Part shown: positions 47,108 through 56,731 of the stretch, piece by piece
How the letters are laid out: each line of letters opens with the position of its first letter
Position numbering within the stretch: the first letter of the stretch is position 1
From: Helicobacter muridarum
GTDB taxonomy: Bacteria > Campylobacterota > Campylobacteria > Campylobacterales > Helicobacteraceae
Direction of reading: 5' to 3'
DNA length: 64,000 nucleotides
Assembly (NCBI RefSeq): GCF_000765805.2
Contig: NZ_JRPD02000005.1
Location: forward strand, 1 to 64,000
The notes under the pieces: generated by a model
Told to the model about the DNA's origin: nothing
The model's database searches: none
Seen by the model: only the letters and a program-made list of their open reading frames with translations
Translations under genes and position numbers: made by a program

Positions 47108-48097
47108 ATGTTGCAACTTAGCTCGATTAGTAAGATTTTGGTAGCTGGAGTATTCTCTCTCACGCTTTTAAAAGCACATGATATGCATAAGCATGAGGAA
47201 TATGATGCAGAGAAAATAGCGGATGTATTTTATGCTTTAAATGGAGATTCAAAAGATCCGCATAAAAAAATCAATCATACAAAAGGCTTTTGCACTACAG
47301 GGGAATTTATTCCAGCAAAAAATATTACAAAAAAAATTAATATTCCACTTTTTGCAGAAAAGAACATTCCAATTCAAGTTCGCTACTCACTAGGTGGTGG
47401 AAATCCAAAGGCAAGTGATAAATCAAAGCCAAGAGGACTTGCTGTGAAAATGGAGGGTAAAAACGATAGTTGGGAAATTGTAGCAATTAACACTGAAATT
47501 AACTTTGCAAAAAATCCTGAAGAATTTTATAATTTCTTTGCTATGAGGGTCCCAAAAAATGGAAAGGTTGACTCAGAAAACATTAAGAAAAAGACGCAAG
47601 AAGTAGAATCTTATCGTAATTTTGCAAAATATTTAGATGGTATTGGAATCACGGGTAGCGTAGCAAATACCGCTTATTACAGTATTCATACATTTTTCAT
47701 AAAAGATACTAAGACAAATAAACTAATGCCTGCTAGGTTTAAGATTGTACCTGTTTCTGGTGTATCATATCTAAGCAAAGATGAACTAGCAAAAAAAGAT
47801 GATAACTTCTTAGAATCTGATTTTAAAAGCAAAGTAGCTAGTAAGCCCATTGAATACAAGTTAGTATTCGTCTATGCCAATGAAAAAGATATTATTGATG
47901 ATACAACTGCACTTTGGAGTGGTAAACATAAAGAAATAGAAGCAGGCACACTAAAAGTATCAAAATACGATGGAATGGATTGTAACCGTGATGTGTTTAT
48001 GCCAAATGTATTGCCAAATGGAATGGGAGAACCAAAGGATCCTTTATTTGAAGTGCGCAACGAAATATATTCGATAACTTTTGGTAGAAGACAATAA
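47108..48097 (+). CDS. Periplasmic catalase-family peroxidase (HP0485-like)
   Basis: Signal peptide (1-23, ending LKAHD), then a mini-catalase: distal His in NHTKGF (H57), RYSLGGGNP, RGLAVKM, the proximal haem Tyr in IYSITFGRR (Y321), with the PMEFYNFF-like EEFYNFFAMR stretch between. Length 329 rather than the ~500 of KatA, as in the catalase-related peroxidase group. Likely a haem peroxidase that protects the periplasm; catalase activity is not implied. Confidence 0.85.
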   Translation: MLQLSSISKILVAGVFSLTLLKAHDMHKHEEYDAEKIADVFYALNGDSKDPHKKINHTKGFCTTGEFIPAKNITKKINIPLFAEKNIPIQVRYSLGGGNPKASDKSKPRGLAVKMEGKNDSWEIVAINTEINFAKNPEEFYNFFAMRVPKNGKVDSENIKKKTQEVESYRNFAKYLDGIGITGSVANTAYYSIHTFFIKDTKTNKLMPARFKIVPVSGVSYLSKDELAKKDDNFLESDFKSKVASKPIEYKLVFVYANEKDIIDDTTALWSGKHKEIEAGTLKVSKYDGMDCNRDVFMPNVLPNGMGEPKDPLFEVRNEIYSITFGRRQ

Positions 48098-48171
48098 CTT
48101 TAACTAATTACATAACATTTAAATCAATTATACTTTAATTTACATCTGCTTGTAATTCAAGTATTAATATT

Positions 48172-48187
48172 CCAAGCCTAAGCTTGG
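48172..48187. terminator. Small hairpin between the peroxidase gene and the DUF2972-type gene
   Basis: CCAAGC, four-base loop, GCTTGG, between two convergent genes. There is no long T run, so termination strength is uncertain. Confidence 0.4.
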
Positions 48188-48303
48188 CAAATATCTATTT
48201 AGAATAAAAGAAAAATGTTTCACCTGTTAGTTTAAATTAATAATATAGAAAATAACAAAAGAATGAATTTATCTATATATTCAATATATTTATACATTCG
48301 CTC

Positions 48304-49563
48304 CTATTGCAACTTATCTAAAACTTTACACATTTCTTCAAATTCCAAATAATATTTCCAATTAGCAACAATATCGGGTCTCCTAGATAGCACTCCACTT
48401 ACTTCATATTGCAATAAATGTTGCAATTTTTGAATCCATTTAGGGGCTTTCTTCAAGAAATCAAGGACATATTGTTCATCTATCCTATGTTTCCTACAAA
48501 GCAAATCACTAACTTCGAGTTGATTGTGAACTTCTTGTGCTGCGTCGGTAATATTTTTCATCAGATTCTCATCTTCTAATATCTGATAATATTGTGTTTT
48601 ATATTTAGATTGAATTCCAAACAACATAATATAGTCATTGCTGTATTGGGCTTGTTCAACTATTGGTAAATCCTTACGTATTATAGAATCCACAATGCGA
48701 ATTTTGCCCATTTCAAGGAAATCTGAGACTAGATTCCATGTATTAGTATAGATAATTGGAATATCTAACCCTCTAACAACATGCTTAAACGGAAAGCCAT
48801 AATATAGAAAAGATTCTTTAGAGAAGGATATATCAAACAAACTTTCATCTTGCGGTTTGGGTAGATTTAAAATCTCACATATATTTCTAAATGTTTGCAA
48901 GGATTGTTTTGAAGTTACAATACTTTGCATATCAAAGTAATAAAGTTCTTTAGTCGCATTTTTAACTTGTTCAGGAGCACTTGTATAACACAGATGAGGT
49001 CTGGTTTTTGTCCAACCTGGATGCAAATCTAGCAAAAAAATAAATACATCATTTATGCAACGAAGTTTTAAGTTTTCTATTTCTTGCAAATTTTCTATTT
49101 CTCGATTTTTCTTATCTAGAGTTACACTAAATGTGTCCCCCCCCCCGTATCTTAGATATGGCAAGAAAAACACATTACCAAAACTTTTAATTACAGATAT
49201 AGGATCACGAACAAGACAAAATACAGGGACCTTCCTTTGTAATTTAGAAAGAATCTTTTTTCGTAAGGAATCTTGATATGACTTATCAAGCGTTATACCA
49301 AATATTCCACTTTGCTCTTTTGCTACTCGTACATAATGCCTTGCAAAGTCTATCCTATGATATAAGCTTAAATCCATGGGACATAAATTTGCAACCTTGC
49401 ACATTTCAAGCCAAGCGGCATAGCCTACACCATGTGAACCTATATTGATATAAGAATAATTTTGCGGCATTTTATAGAATTGAGTCCAAATCGGCTTAAC
49501 CCAAAGATTTTCCTTCCATGTCGGATTATCAAATGAATAATACCAATTTCTATTTCTATTCAT
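48304..49563 (-). CDS. DUF2972-type / sulfotransferase-like protein with in-frame G10 tract
   Basis: The 419-residue frame contains YSYINIGSHGVGYAAWLE (a P-loop-like start), VFCLVRDPISVIKSF (the VRDPIS motif of Campylobacter/Helicobacter DUF2972 proteins) and a DMQSI strand. A run of ten G on the coding strand (49137-49146) codes GGG in YLRYGGGDTF; any one-base slip would end translation early, so the copy here is in the ON state. The frame stays open upstream to a TAG at about 49757, with no ATG, GTG or TTG, so the 5' end may be damaged or the real start unusual. Confidence 0.65.
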   Translation of the reverse strand: MNRNRNWYYSFDNPTWKENLWVKPIWTQFYKMPQNYSYINIGSHGVGYAAWLEMCKVANLCPMDLSLYHRIDFARHYVRVAKEQSGIFGITLDKSYQDSLRKKILSKLQRKVPVFCLVRDPISVIKSFGNVFFLPYLRYGGGDTFSVTLDKKNREIENLQEIENLKLRCINDVFIFLLDLHPGWTKTRPHLCYTSAPEQVKNATKELYYFDMQSIVTSKQSLQTFRNICEILNLPKPQDESLFDISFSKESFLYYGFPFKHVVRGLDIPIIYTNTWNLVSDFLEMGKIRIVDSIIRKDLPIVEQAQYSNDYIMLFGIQSKYKTQYYQILEDENLMKNITDAAQEVHNQLEVSDLLCRKHRIDEQYVLDFLKKAPKWIQKLQHLLQYEVSGVLSRRPDIVANWKYYLEFEEMCKVLDKLQ

Positions 49564-49789
49564 TATAGAAACAATTAGTCCTAAAGTGCCATGATTTTTA
49601 TATGCGCTTATTAATCCTCTTTTCTCAAGTTTATATATGAGTGCCTGTGATAATCCCTTTTCTTTTATTATTTGCCAAGTTTGTGGATTTTGCCATGTAT
49701 ATCCTTGCTGATTATGTAGAATAATGTTAGCATATCCAAAATCACAAACGCATATTAACTACAGCTTATTTTTCTAAATCAAACCTTAC

Positions 49790-49813
49790 ATTATATGCAT
49801 TCCATAGTATAAT
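49790..49813. promoter_or_regulatory. Divergent -10 elements between the DUF2972-type gene and the glycosyltransferase
   Basis: TATAAT on the plus strand at 49808-49813 points to the glycosyltransferase; TATAAT on the minus strand (ATTATA at 49790-49795) points to the G10-tract gene. The two overlap in one 24-base region. Confidence 0.45.
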
Positions 49814-49845
49814 TGCTTAGTATGATTTAATCAGTAGGAAATTCT

Positions 49846-50907
49846 ATGCAACAAAAAAATGAATCAAAGATTGGAATCTCTATCGTTGTGCCATGTTACA
49901 ATGAAGAAGTTTCTTTACCAAGATTTTTGCAAGAGATTACTAAAACAATGGATTCGACTAAATTGATATTATCCAAATATTTTGCTAGAGAAGAACAAAA
50001 TAATGATGATAATAAAAAAAAGCCACTATATGAGCTAATCTTTATCAATGATGGTAGTAAAGATGGAACTTTATTTATGTTGCAAAAGCTACAAGAAGAA
50101 TATAGCCAATATGAAATTAGAATTTTCTCATTTTCTAGGAATTTTGGCAAAGAAGCTGGAATCCTTGCTGGATTGGAGCAGGCAAGAGGTGAAGGAGTAA
50201 TACTTCTTGATGCAGATTTGCAAGATCCGCCAAGTCTTATTCCACAAATGATTCAAACTTGGCTTGAATCAAATAGAGAAATAAAAATTATTTATGCTAG
50301 ACGTAGTGATAGAAACGGAGAGAGCAAAGTCAGAGCAATATTCAGTGAGCTATTTTATAAAATATCCAACTATATATCAGAGGTAAAAATAGAATCTGGT
50401 GTACGTGATTTTCGTCTTATGGATAAAGAAGTCATACAGGCACTTCTAAGGCTTAGAGAATACCATAGATTCTCAAAAGCCATGTTTGCTTGGGTTGGAT
50501 TTAGAAGTAAATGCCTGGAATATGAATATATTCCACATTTCAAGGACAGCTCTAGCTGGAGTTTCTGGAATCTTTTCAAATATGCAATAGAGGGTATTAT
50601 AAGCTTTAGCACTATGCCATTACGAATTGCATTTATACTTGGTTTTATAATGAGCATTATATCTGGTGGATACGGAATATATCGTCTTATTTGGACTATT
50701 CTATATGGAAACCTAGTTCCAGGTTACCCTAGCCTTATTTGCATTATCACGTTCATAGGCGGTATGCAACTAATATTACTAGGAGTAATTGGTGAATATA
50801 TCGCTAGGATTTATGAGCAAGTAAAGCAAAGACCACATTATATACTTGAAAGCTTAGGTGGGAATCTAGATTCTAATATTTCGTGCGACATAAAAGAAAA
50901 GATCTAA
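49846..50907 (+). CDS. GtrB/DPM1-type family 2 glycosyltransferase
   Basis: Cytosolic GT2 domain: SIVVPCYNEEVSLPRF (about 11-26), FINDGSKDGT (68-77), FGKEAGILAGLEQARGEGVILLDADLQDPP (DAD acidic motif about 121-123), then two C-terminal TM helices (about 261-285 and 292-320) and GEYIARIYEQVKQRPHYILE. This layout is typical of polyprenyl-phosphate glucose or mannose synthases such as GtrB. An inserted Asn/Lys-rich loop lies near 45-58. Probable role in surface glycan assembly; partner flippase not seen. Confidence 0.88.
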   Translation: MQQKNESKIGISIVVPCYNEEVSLPRFLQEITKTMDSTKLILSKYFAREEQNNDDNKKKPLYELIFINDGSKDGTLFMLQKLQEEYSQYEIRIFSFSRNFGKEAGILAGLEQARGEGVILLDADLQDPPSLIPQMIQTWLESNREIKIIYARRSDRNGESKVRAIFSELFYKISNYISEVKIESGVRDFRLMDKEVIQALLRLREYHRFSKAMFAWVGFRSKCLEYEYIPHFKDSSSWSFWNLFKYAIEGIISFSTMPLRIAFILGFIMSIISGGYGIYRLIWTILYGNLVPGYPSLICIITFIGGMQLILLGVIGEYIARIYEQVKQRPHYILESLGGNLDSNISCDIKEKI

Positions 50908-51119
50908 ATCCAATATATTGTGATTTTTTAGCAAGTATTCTTAGCTTATTATGGTTGAGATAAAAAATAGATATATCAATATTTTAGAATTAAAAAATCC
51001 TTATACTGAAAATGTAAATTTAACATTATAAATTGAGTAAAATTTTTAACCAATAAACTACATGTAAAATAATAGATATAAATGCTAAACATTTAAATAA
51101 GATGAATAAAAGCAAATTG

Positions 51120-52367
51120 CTAGTTTTGATCTTTTGTGTTGGAATCTTTAAATAGAGATTTTAAAGCTTCTATATCTAGCTTTTTATCCTCTGTCTTAGA
51201 CTCTGACATTTGTGGTAATAGTGCTGATAGCTGACTCTTTATATCATTTGATTCCATATGTTGTTCAGACTGATTTTTTTCCTTATCTGGAATCTCAACT
51301 AATTCAATATCATATCCAGTAAGCATACTAGCTAGACGTATGTTTAACCCAGACCTACCAATGGCTTTAGACTTTTGCGAATGAAGAATATGAACAACAG
51401 CAATGGGCTTTTCATTATATTGGAGCTGGCTTTGCGCTTGCTCATTATTTGAATAATTAGCATTAATCTTTACAGATATTACTTGCGCTGGTGCAAGTGA
51501 TTTAGCAACAAAAACCTCTGGCACACTTGAGTATTCTATGCAATCTATATTCTCTCCATGCAACTCCTTGCTAACAGCATTTATACGAACGCCCTTTGTG
51601 CCAACAGCAGAACCTATTGGATCTATTTTTGGATTATTAGTATAGAGTGCTACCTTTGCCTTCTCTCCTGGGATTCTTACAATTTTATGAATCTGAACAT
51701 CACCATCTTTTATTTCTGGGACTTCCAATTTTAGCAACTCTTCTAGGAATTTAGGAGTAGTCCTAGATAACTCTATTCTCATTCCATTCCGATTAATCCC
51801 TATATATTTGAGTATTGCTCGAATTGTTTGACCATGATGAAATTGTTCGCCTTTGATTCGATTCTTGAGCGGTAAGATGGCACGATTCTCACCTATTTCA
51901 ACAGAAGTATTACCAACATTATCAACTGAAATTACATTACCCAAGACAATTTTATGCAAATCTTTTTCAATCTTTTTAAGTAATTCCTCCTCATTTATTC
52001 TTTGAATAACATCTCTAATTTCATAAAATATTTGATTAACTACATTTCTATTCATAGATTCAAGATTGATTTGATATTCGAGCTCGTCATTAATATCTAC
52101 ACTATCTACTAAACTCTTTGCTTCACTAAGTGGAATATGGGTAGATTCCAAATCCTCATTAAATTCCTCATCACTGCAAACAATCATCTTTTGAACAAGC
52201 TGTAAATCTCTGTTGGCATCATCTTGATTGACTGCAAAATTTGCCAAATCGTCAATCTCTCTTTTTGCCATATTAATCATAGACTCCCTAATAGCCTCTA
52301 TGACTCTTTCCTTGGGAACATCATTTTCTGAAGCTATTGCCTCAACTATGTCTAAGATTTTTTCCAT
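51120..52367 (-). CDS. nusA: Transcription termination/antitermination factor NusA
   Basis: N-terminal RNA-polymerase binding domain (1-130), S1 domain (about 135-205, GNVISVDNVGNTSVEIG), then KH1/KH2 with PGEKAKVALYT, DPIGSAVGTKGVRINAVSKEL and a KSKAIGRSGLNIRLAS. Length 415 and no C-terminal acidic repeats beyond an Asp/Ser-rich tail. Divergent from smpB. Confidence 0.95.
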   Translation of the reverse strand: MEKILDIVEAIASENDVPKERVIEAIRESMINMAKREIDDLANFAVNQDDANRDLQLVQKMIVCSDEEFNEDLESTHIPLSEAKSLVDSVDINDELEYQINLESMNRNVVNQIFYEIRDVIQRINEEELLKKIEKDLHKIVLGNVISVDNVGNTSVEIGENRAILPLKNRIKGEQFHHGQTIRAILKYIGINRNGMRIELSRTTPKFLEELLKLEVPEIKDGDVQIHKIVRIPGEKAKVALYTNNPKIDPIGSAVGTKGVRINAVSKELHGENIDCIEYSSVPEVFVAKSLAPAQVISVKINANYSNNEQAQSQLQYNEKPIAVVHILHSQKSKAIGRSGLNIRLASMLTGYDIELVEIPDKEKNQSEQHMESNDIKSQLSALLPQMSESKTEDKKLDIEALKSLFKDSNTKDQN

Positions 52368-52525
52368 TAACGAAAACCTTGATAGTAATAAGTGTTTACA
52401 AAAGCTGATTATAACAAAATTTATGATTGTTTAAACGATTACATTTTTACTTTGCTAAAAAATTGTTTTTTTTGGTTAGGATCGAATAATAAGATTTTGT
52501 TATTACTTAAGGCTAATGAAATATA

Positions 52526-52978
52526 ATGAATATTATCACACGTAATAAAAAAGCATATCACGACTACTTTATATTAGAACATATTGAATCTGGTATTGTT
52601 CTACAGGGCAGTGAAGTGAAGTCATTAAGAAATGGTAGAATAAATCTTAAAGAAAGCTTTGTGAGAATTATCAATGCAGAATGTTTTGTGTTTGGTATGC
52701 ATATAAGTTTTTCTAAGCAAACAAATCCATACTTCAAGCCTAATGAAAAAAGAGCTAGAAAGCTACTGCTACATAGAAAACAAATAGACAAACTCGCAGG
52801 ACAAGTAAGTCAAAAGGGATTAAGTATAATTCCCTTGCAAGTTTATTTTAATAAAAAAGGCAAGGCAAAAATTCTAATAGCACTTGCAAAAGGTAAAAAG
52901 GAATATGATAAACGTGCTACGATTAAACGCAGAGAGCTAGATAAAGAGGCAAGAGCTAGCCTGAAAGAATACAGATAG
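52526..52978 (+). CDS. smpB: SsrA-binding protein
   Basis: 150 residues, starting NIITRNKKAYHDYFILE, with GIVLQGSEVKSLRNGRINLKES and the basic tail KKEYDKRATIKRRELDKEA. SmpB delivers tmRNA to stalled ribosomes. exbB follows after 15 bases, the same order as HP1444-HP1446. Confidence 0.96.
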   Translation: MNIITRNKKAYHDYFILEHIESGIVLQGSEVKSLRNGRINLKESFVRIINAECFVFGMHISFSKQTNPYFKPNEKRARKLLLHRKQIDKLAGQVSQKGLSIIPLQVYFNKKGKAKILIALAKGKKEYDKRATIKRRELDKEARASLKEYR

Positions 52979-52993
52979 AATAGAGAGCGTGGA

Positions 52994-53686
52994 ATGATGG
53001 AAAAAATGACAAATTATGGAATCTATATAGACTATGGAATATTTGGATTCCTTGTATTTTTGAGCTTACTAGTCATTGCCATTGGGATAGAAAGGCTTTG
53101 GTTCTACTCTATTATTCGTCTAAATGATTATGAAGATAAACGCGAGCTAGAGCTTGACTTACACAAACGACTAACACTTATTGCCACAATAGGCTCAAAT
53201 GCTCCGTATGTAGGATTACTTGGCACAGTAATTGGAATTATGCTTACATTTAGTACCATTGGAGAAAATAACATAATTGATACAAAAACCATTATGTCTG
53301 GGCTTGCTATGGCACTTAGAGCTACTGCGTTAGGATTAGTGGTCGCTATTCCTAGTATTGTATTTTACAATCTATTGCTAAGAAAAACAGAGGTAATCCT
53401 AACGAATTGGGATATTTTTACGATCCCATACGAAAAGACAAAACATAATCCAAGGCTTGACTATAACGAAGATACAACAATTAATCAGTTAACAAAAGAC
53501 AAAAAACCTCCAGCCTATATATATGTTAAAAATAAGGATATTTCATCTAGAATTCATAAGGCTGCAAGGTTACAAAAGACTCATGATAACTTAGGAGATA
53601 TTCAAACTAAAAACTATGATAAAAATCAAGAAATACAATCTAGTAATGATGATTTACACAACTCAAATCAGAATAAATTACAATAA
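52994..53686 (+). CDS. exbB: ExbB-like proton-channel protein with long cytosolic tail
   Basis: TM1 at about 12-32 (GIFGFLVFLSLLVIAIGIERLW), TM2 at about 63-85 with NAPYVGLLGTVIGIMLTF, and TM3 at about 105-130 (ALRATALGLVVAIPSIVFYN), the usual MotA/TolQ/ExbB pattern. The core ends near residue 148; the remaining 80 residues are hydrophilic (Lys/Asn/Asp/Gln). It energises TonB together with ExbD. Confidence 0.92.
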   Translation: MMEKMTNYGIYIDYGIFGFLVFLSLLVIAIGIERLWFYSIIRLNDYEDKRELELDLHKRLTLIATIGSNAPYVGLLGTVIGIMLTFSTIGENNIIDTKTIMSGLAMALRATALGLVVAIPSIVFYNLLLRKTEVILTNWDIFTIPYEKTKHNPRLDYNEDTTINQLTKDKKPPAYIYVKNKDISSRIHKAARLQKTHDNLGDIQTKNYDKNQEIQSSNDDLHNSNQNKLQ

Positions 53687-53735
53687 TAAATATGCAACCT
53701 CTAAACTTAGAATTAATGATATATAAAGGATAAAG

Positions 53736-54116
53736 ATGAAAAAGATAGATTCTCTTAATCTAGTTCCATTTATTGATATCATGCTAGTATTGCTAGTCAT
53801 AGTTTTAGTTAGTGCATCATTTACAACTACATCACAACTTCCAATACAGATTCCAAAAATTGACGAAGATTCTTCTGTAAGAGCAGATATCAAGCAAGTT
53901 AACATAGCACTTGATAAATCTGGGAATATTTATGTTGATTCCCAACCCGTAGATAGAGCCAGCCTATTTAGCTATCTAAGAAGCCTTGACATTGATACTA
54001 ATATTATTTTGAAAGCAGACAAAGACGCAAGCGTGCAATATTTTATAGATATCATGTCTGCATTACAATTTTTAGGATTAACCAAAGTATTTACTGAAGT
54101 AGAATTAGATTACTAA
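53736..54116 (+). CDS. exbD: ExbD-like biopolymer transport protein
   Basis: Single TM helix with the functional aspartate: LNLVPFIDIMLVLLVIVLV (D about 13), followed by a periplasmic domain ending VFTEVELDY. 126 residues. AAAGGA precedes the ATG, and the gene is 49 bases after exbB. No tonB in the window. Confidence 0.95.
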   Translation: MKKIDSLNLVPFIDIMLVLLVIVLVSASFTTTSQLPIQIPKIDEDSSVRADIKQVNIALDKSGNIYVDSQPVDRASLFSYLRSLDIDTNIILKADKDASVQYFIDIMSALQFLGLTKVFTEVELDY

Positions 54117-54142
54117 TTGGTTATATAATATAAAGGAATACT

Positions 54143-55240
54143 ATGCAAAACAACAAAGCAAAAGATTCTGCAAATAAAATAAACAAGCAAAAAGGAATAA
54201 CAACAAAATCTAGAATAAACAAAAAAACTTATGGCACATCAAAACCAAATACAAATATGAATCAGAATAACAAGCAATCAAAAGTCACACAAAAAAAGAT
54301 AATTAAAACACCTAAAAATACTGCATTTATTAAGCAAAATCAGCAAATACCCAAAGATGTTGTTAATCAAAAACAATATACAGAATATACTAAATCTAAA
54401 AATATTCAGAAAAAGGACATTTTTTTTAAACGTGAACATAGCAAGAAATTTGAATTCAATAGCTCTGTAGCAAGTGTATTTGATGATATGTTGGAACGTT
54501 CAATACCATTTTATTATGAAGTTATATCATTATCTATTTATTTTATCAATCAACATTTATCACATTTACTTATAAATTCAGAAGATTTAGAATCAAGAGA
54601 TTCAAGCTTAATAGAATCCACATATATAAACAATAATAAATATACTACTTATACAAACTATAAAGATACATCAAATATCACCACAATTTATGACTTAGGA
54701 AGCTCAACTGGAAATTTCTTATTGCAGCTTGATGAGGCTCTAAAAGCTATTAAACAACATAAGTTCCGCTTATATGGAATAGATAACTCAAAAGCCATGG
54801 TGACACATTCAAGGCTTAAAGCAGAAGCTCTAAATTCGAGAGCACAATTCTTTTGCTATGACTTGCTGCAATATCGCTTTCAACCATGCAGTGTAATAGT
54901 TGCACATTATACACTACAATTCATTCGCCCACCACAGAGATTAAGGCTTATCAAAAATATATATGACAAGCTAGAGAATGAAGGAATATTTATCTTCGCA
55001 GAGAAAGTTATATCAAATGATAAGGAGCTAGAATCTCAAATGATTTCTTGCTATTATAATTATAAGTCAAATAATGGTTATACGCAAAAAGAAATCTATA
55101 AAAAGAGAGAGGCATTAGAAAATATTCTTGTGCCATATAGCATAGAAGAAAACATCTCTATGTTGAATCAAGCTGGTTTTGAACGAGTTGAAATTCTATT
55201 TAAATGGGTTAATTTTGCTTTATTTATAGCCAAAAAGTAA
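54143..55240 (+). CDS. cmoA: CmoA-like carboxy-SAM synthase with long basic N-terminus
   Basis: The core starts near residue 105 (FEFNSSVASVFDDMLERSIPFY), then SAM motif I YDLGSSTGNFLL, LYGIDNSKAM, and VAHYTLQFI-x-PPQR. CmoA uses SAM and prephenate to make carboxy-SAM, used by CmoB to modify uridine 34 of tRNA. Two additions are unusual: about 104 residues at the N-terminus, almost all Lys, Asn, Gln, Thr and Ile, and a roughly 35-residue loop near 147-182. AAAGGA and ATG at 54143 support the long form. It follows exbD by 26 bases. Confidence 0.85.
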   Translation: MQNNKAKDSANKINKQKGITTKSRINKKTYGTSKPNTNMNQNNKQSKVTQKKIIKTPKNTAFIKQNQQIPKDVVNQKQYTEYTKSKNIQKKDIFFKREHSKKFEFNSSVASVFDDMLERSIPFYYEVISLSIYFINQHLSHLLINSEDLESRDSSLIESTYINNNKYTTYTNYKDTSNITTIYDLGSSTGNFLLQLDEALKAIKQHKFRLYGIDNSKAMVTHSRLKAEALNSRAQFFCYDLLQYRFQPCSVIVAHYTLQFIRPPQRLRLIKNIYDKLENEGIFIFAEKVISNDKELESQMISCYYNYKSNNGYTQKEIYKKREALENILVPYSIEENISMLNQAGFERVEILFKWVNFALFIAKK

Positions 55241-55454
55241 TATATGTAGAATTTTACCCAGCCTTAGCTATTTATTTAGCAATTTTAAAGTTTAAGTATA
55301 AGCATATAAAAACTTAGCCGTGCAATTATATAAAGGTTAATTGCACTTTATATGGATTTATAATATTAATACAAATTTGATTTTAAAGATAAAATAGTTT
55401 ATTTCATATATAAATATCCAATTAGATAAGTAATATAATAAAAGGCTAAATTAA

Positions 55455-56705
55455 TTAATTTTGTTGATAATCAAAAATGATACTAAATTTATGGATACCA
55501 ATATTTCTTTTACTATTTTCTTCCGATAATGAAACATTAAAAGTATCATCGCAAAAACCAGTAGGCTCAAAATGATATGAAAGAGTAATATTATGTAATC
55601 TCAAAATTTCTGAAACAATATAAAGCCCTAAACCATATCCTGTTGTATTGGAATTTGGGTCTCTAGAAAAAGGCTGCAAATAATAATTAATATCATGCTG
55701 AAGTCTATTTGCAATATTGTATATTATGATTTGATTTTGTATAACCTCTATGCTAACTCTCCTATTAATGCTATATTTAAGTGCATTATGTATCAGATTC
55801 CATAATGATATTCTTAGCATATGTAAATCACCGTAGATACTAAAACTAGAACTATTTTTTAGTGAGATGTTATCCTCTTCATCATCAAATCGATTTAAGC
55901 TTTCAATAAGCAATGTATCACTAGAAAAATTTTGATAATTTGGCTTTACATCAAAGCTCAATGTTCGTTCAAGTTTAAGCATATTTTCTGATATAACATG
56001 CAAGTCGCCTAAATAATTACGCAATAAGTTAATGTTGTCTTTAGATTGTGAATTTTGTGAAGATAACAAAGCTACTATGAGCTTCATTTTTGTTATAGGA
56101 GCGCGAATTTCATGACCAATTGTACGCAATATAAATTCTCGATTCCTAATTAGCATTGATATTTTCTTCATTTTTTCTTTAGTTGAATTGTCAAGCTTTG
56201 AGTCAATGGCAAAATTACTTCCAACAAAATTCTGAATTGTGCTATGCAATATATCATGTTGAACGCTGAACTTATTAAGATAATATGACATAACACAAAT
56301 TAAAAATAAAGAACAAAAAAATAAAAAAGATACTAAATAAAAGCCAAACCCATAATATCTATATGTAATTGCTATAATTTCCCTATCGCCAATATCCAAC
56401 AAAAAGCCATTGAGATTCTCAACTTTAAATAAAGTCAAATCAAAATTATGCCAACTATGGCTTTCTAAAATAGACGCGTTCAATGGCATGCCACCTATTT
56501 GATAATAACCGCTCTTCATAAGCAATTTTGCTATTTCATTCTCATTACCTTGTTCTATAAAAAGAATTATACTATCAACCAAAAATAAGATTTCTTCATG
56601 AGTTTTAACAAAACAATAGTTATCTCGATTTACTAGATATATTAACCAAACAATCAGCAAAAATACGGCTATGCTGATACAAATTATATAACTGTATCGT
56701 TTCAT
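55455..56705 (-). CDS. Membrane sensor histidine kinase (ArsS-like)
   Basis: Two TM helices (about 6-25 and 119-142) enclose a roughly 90-residue periplasmic domain; then H198 in RTIGHEIRAPI, the dimerisation helices, and an HATPase domain with N box NLIHNALKYS and a G box GYGLGLYIVSEIL. Only a short linker, without a clear HAMP domain. The response regulator gene is 26 bases upstream, so they form one system. Stimulus unknown; the layout resembles the acid sensor ArsS (HP0165). Confidence 0.9.
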   Translation of the reverse strand: MKRYSYIICISIAVFLLIVWLIYLVNRDNYCFVKTHEEILFLVDSIILFIEQGNENEIAKLLMKSGYYQIGGMPLNASILESHSWHNFDLTLFKVENLNGFLLDIGDREIIAITYRYYGFGFYLVSFLFFCSLFLICVMSYYLNKFSVQHDILHSTIQNFVGSNFAIDSKLDNSTKEKMKKISMLIRNREFILRTIGHEIRAPITKMKLIVALLSSQNSQSKDNINLLRNYLGDLHVISENMLKLERTLSFDVKPNYQNFSSDTLLIESLNRFDDEEDNISLKNSSSFSIYGDLHMLRISLWNLIHNALKYSINRRVSIEVIQNQIIIYNIANRLQHDINYYLQPFSRDPNSNTTGYGLGLYIVSEILRLHNITLSYHFEPTGFCDDTFNVSLSEENSKRNIGIHKFSIIFDYQQN

Positions 56706-56731
56706 TTCAAAATTCTATTAAGCGACTAATA

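Noticed and set aside
48304-49563. Annotating the G10 gene as a sulfotransferase
   Set aside because: VRDPIS and a P-loop-like GSHGVG are suggestive, but the PAPS-binding signatures are not clear; DUF2972-type is safer.
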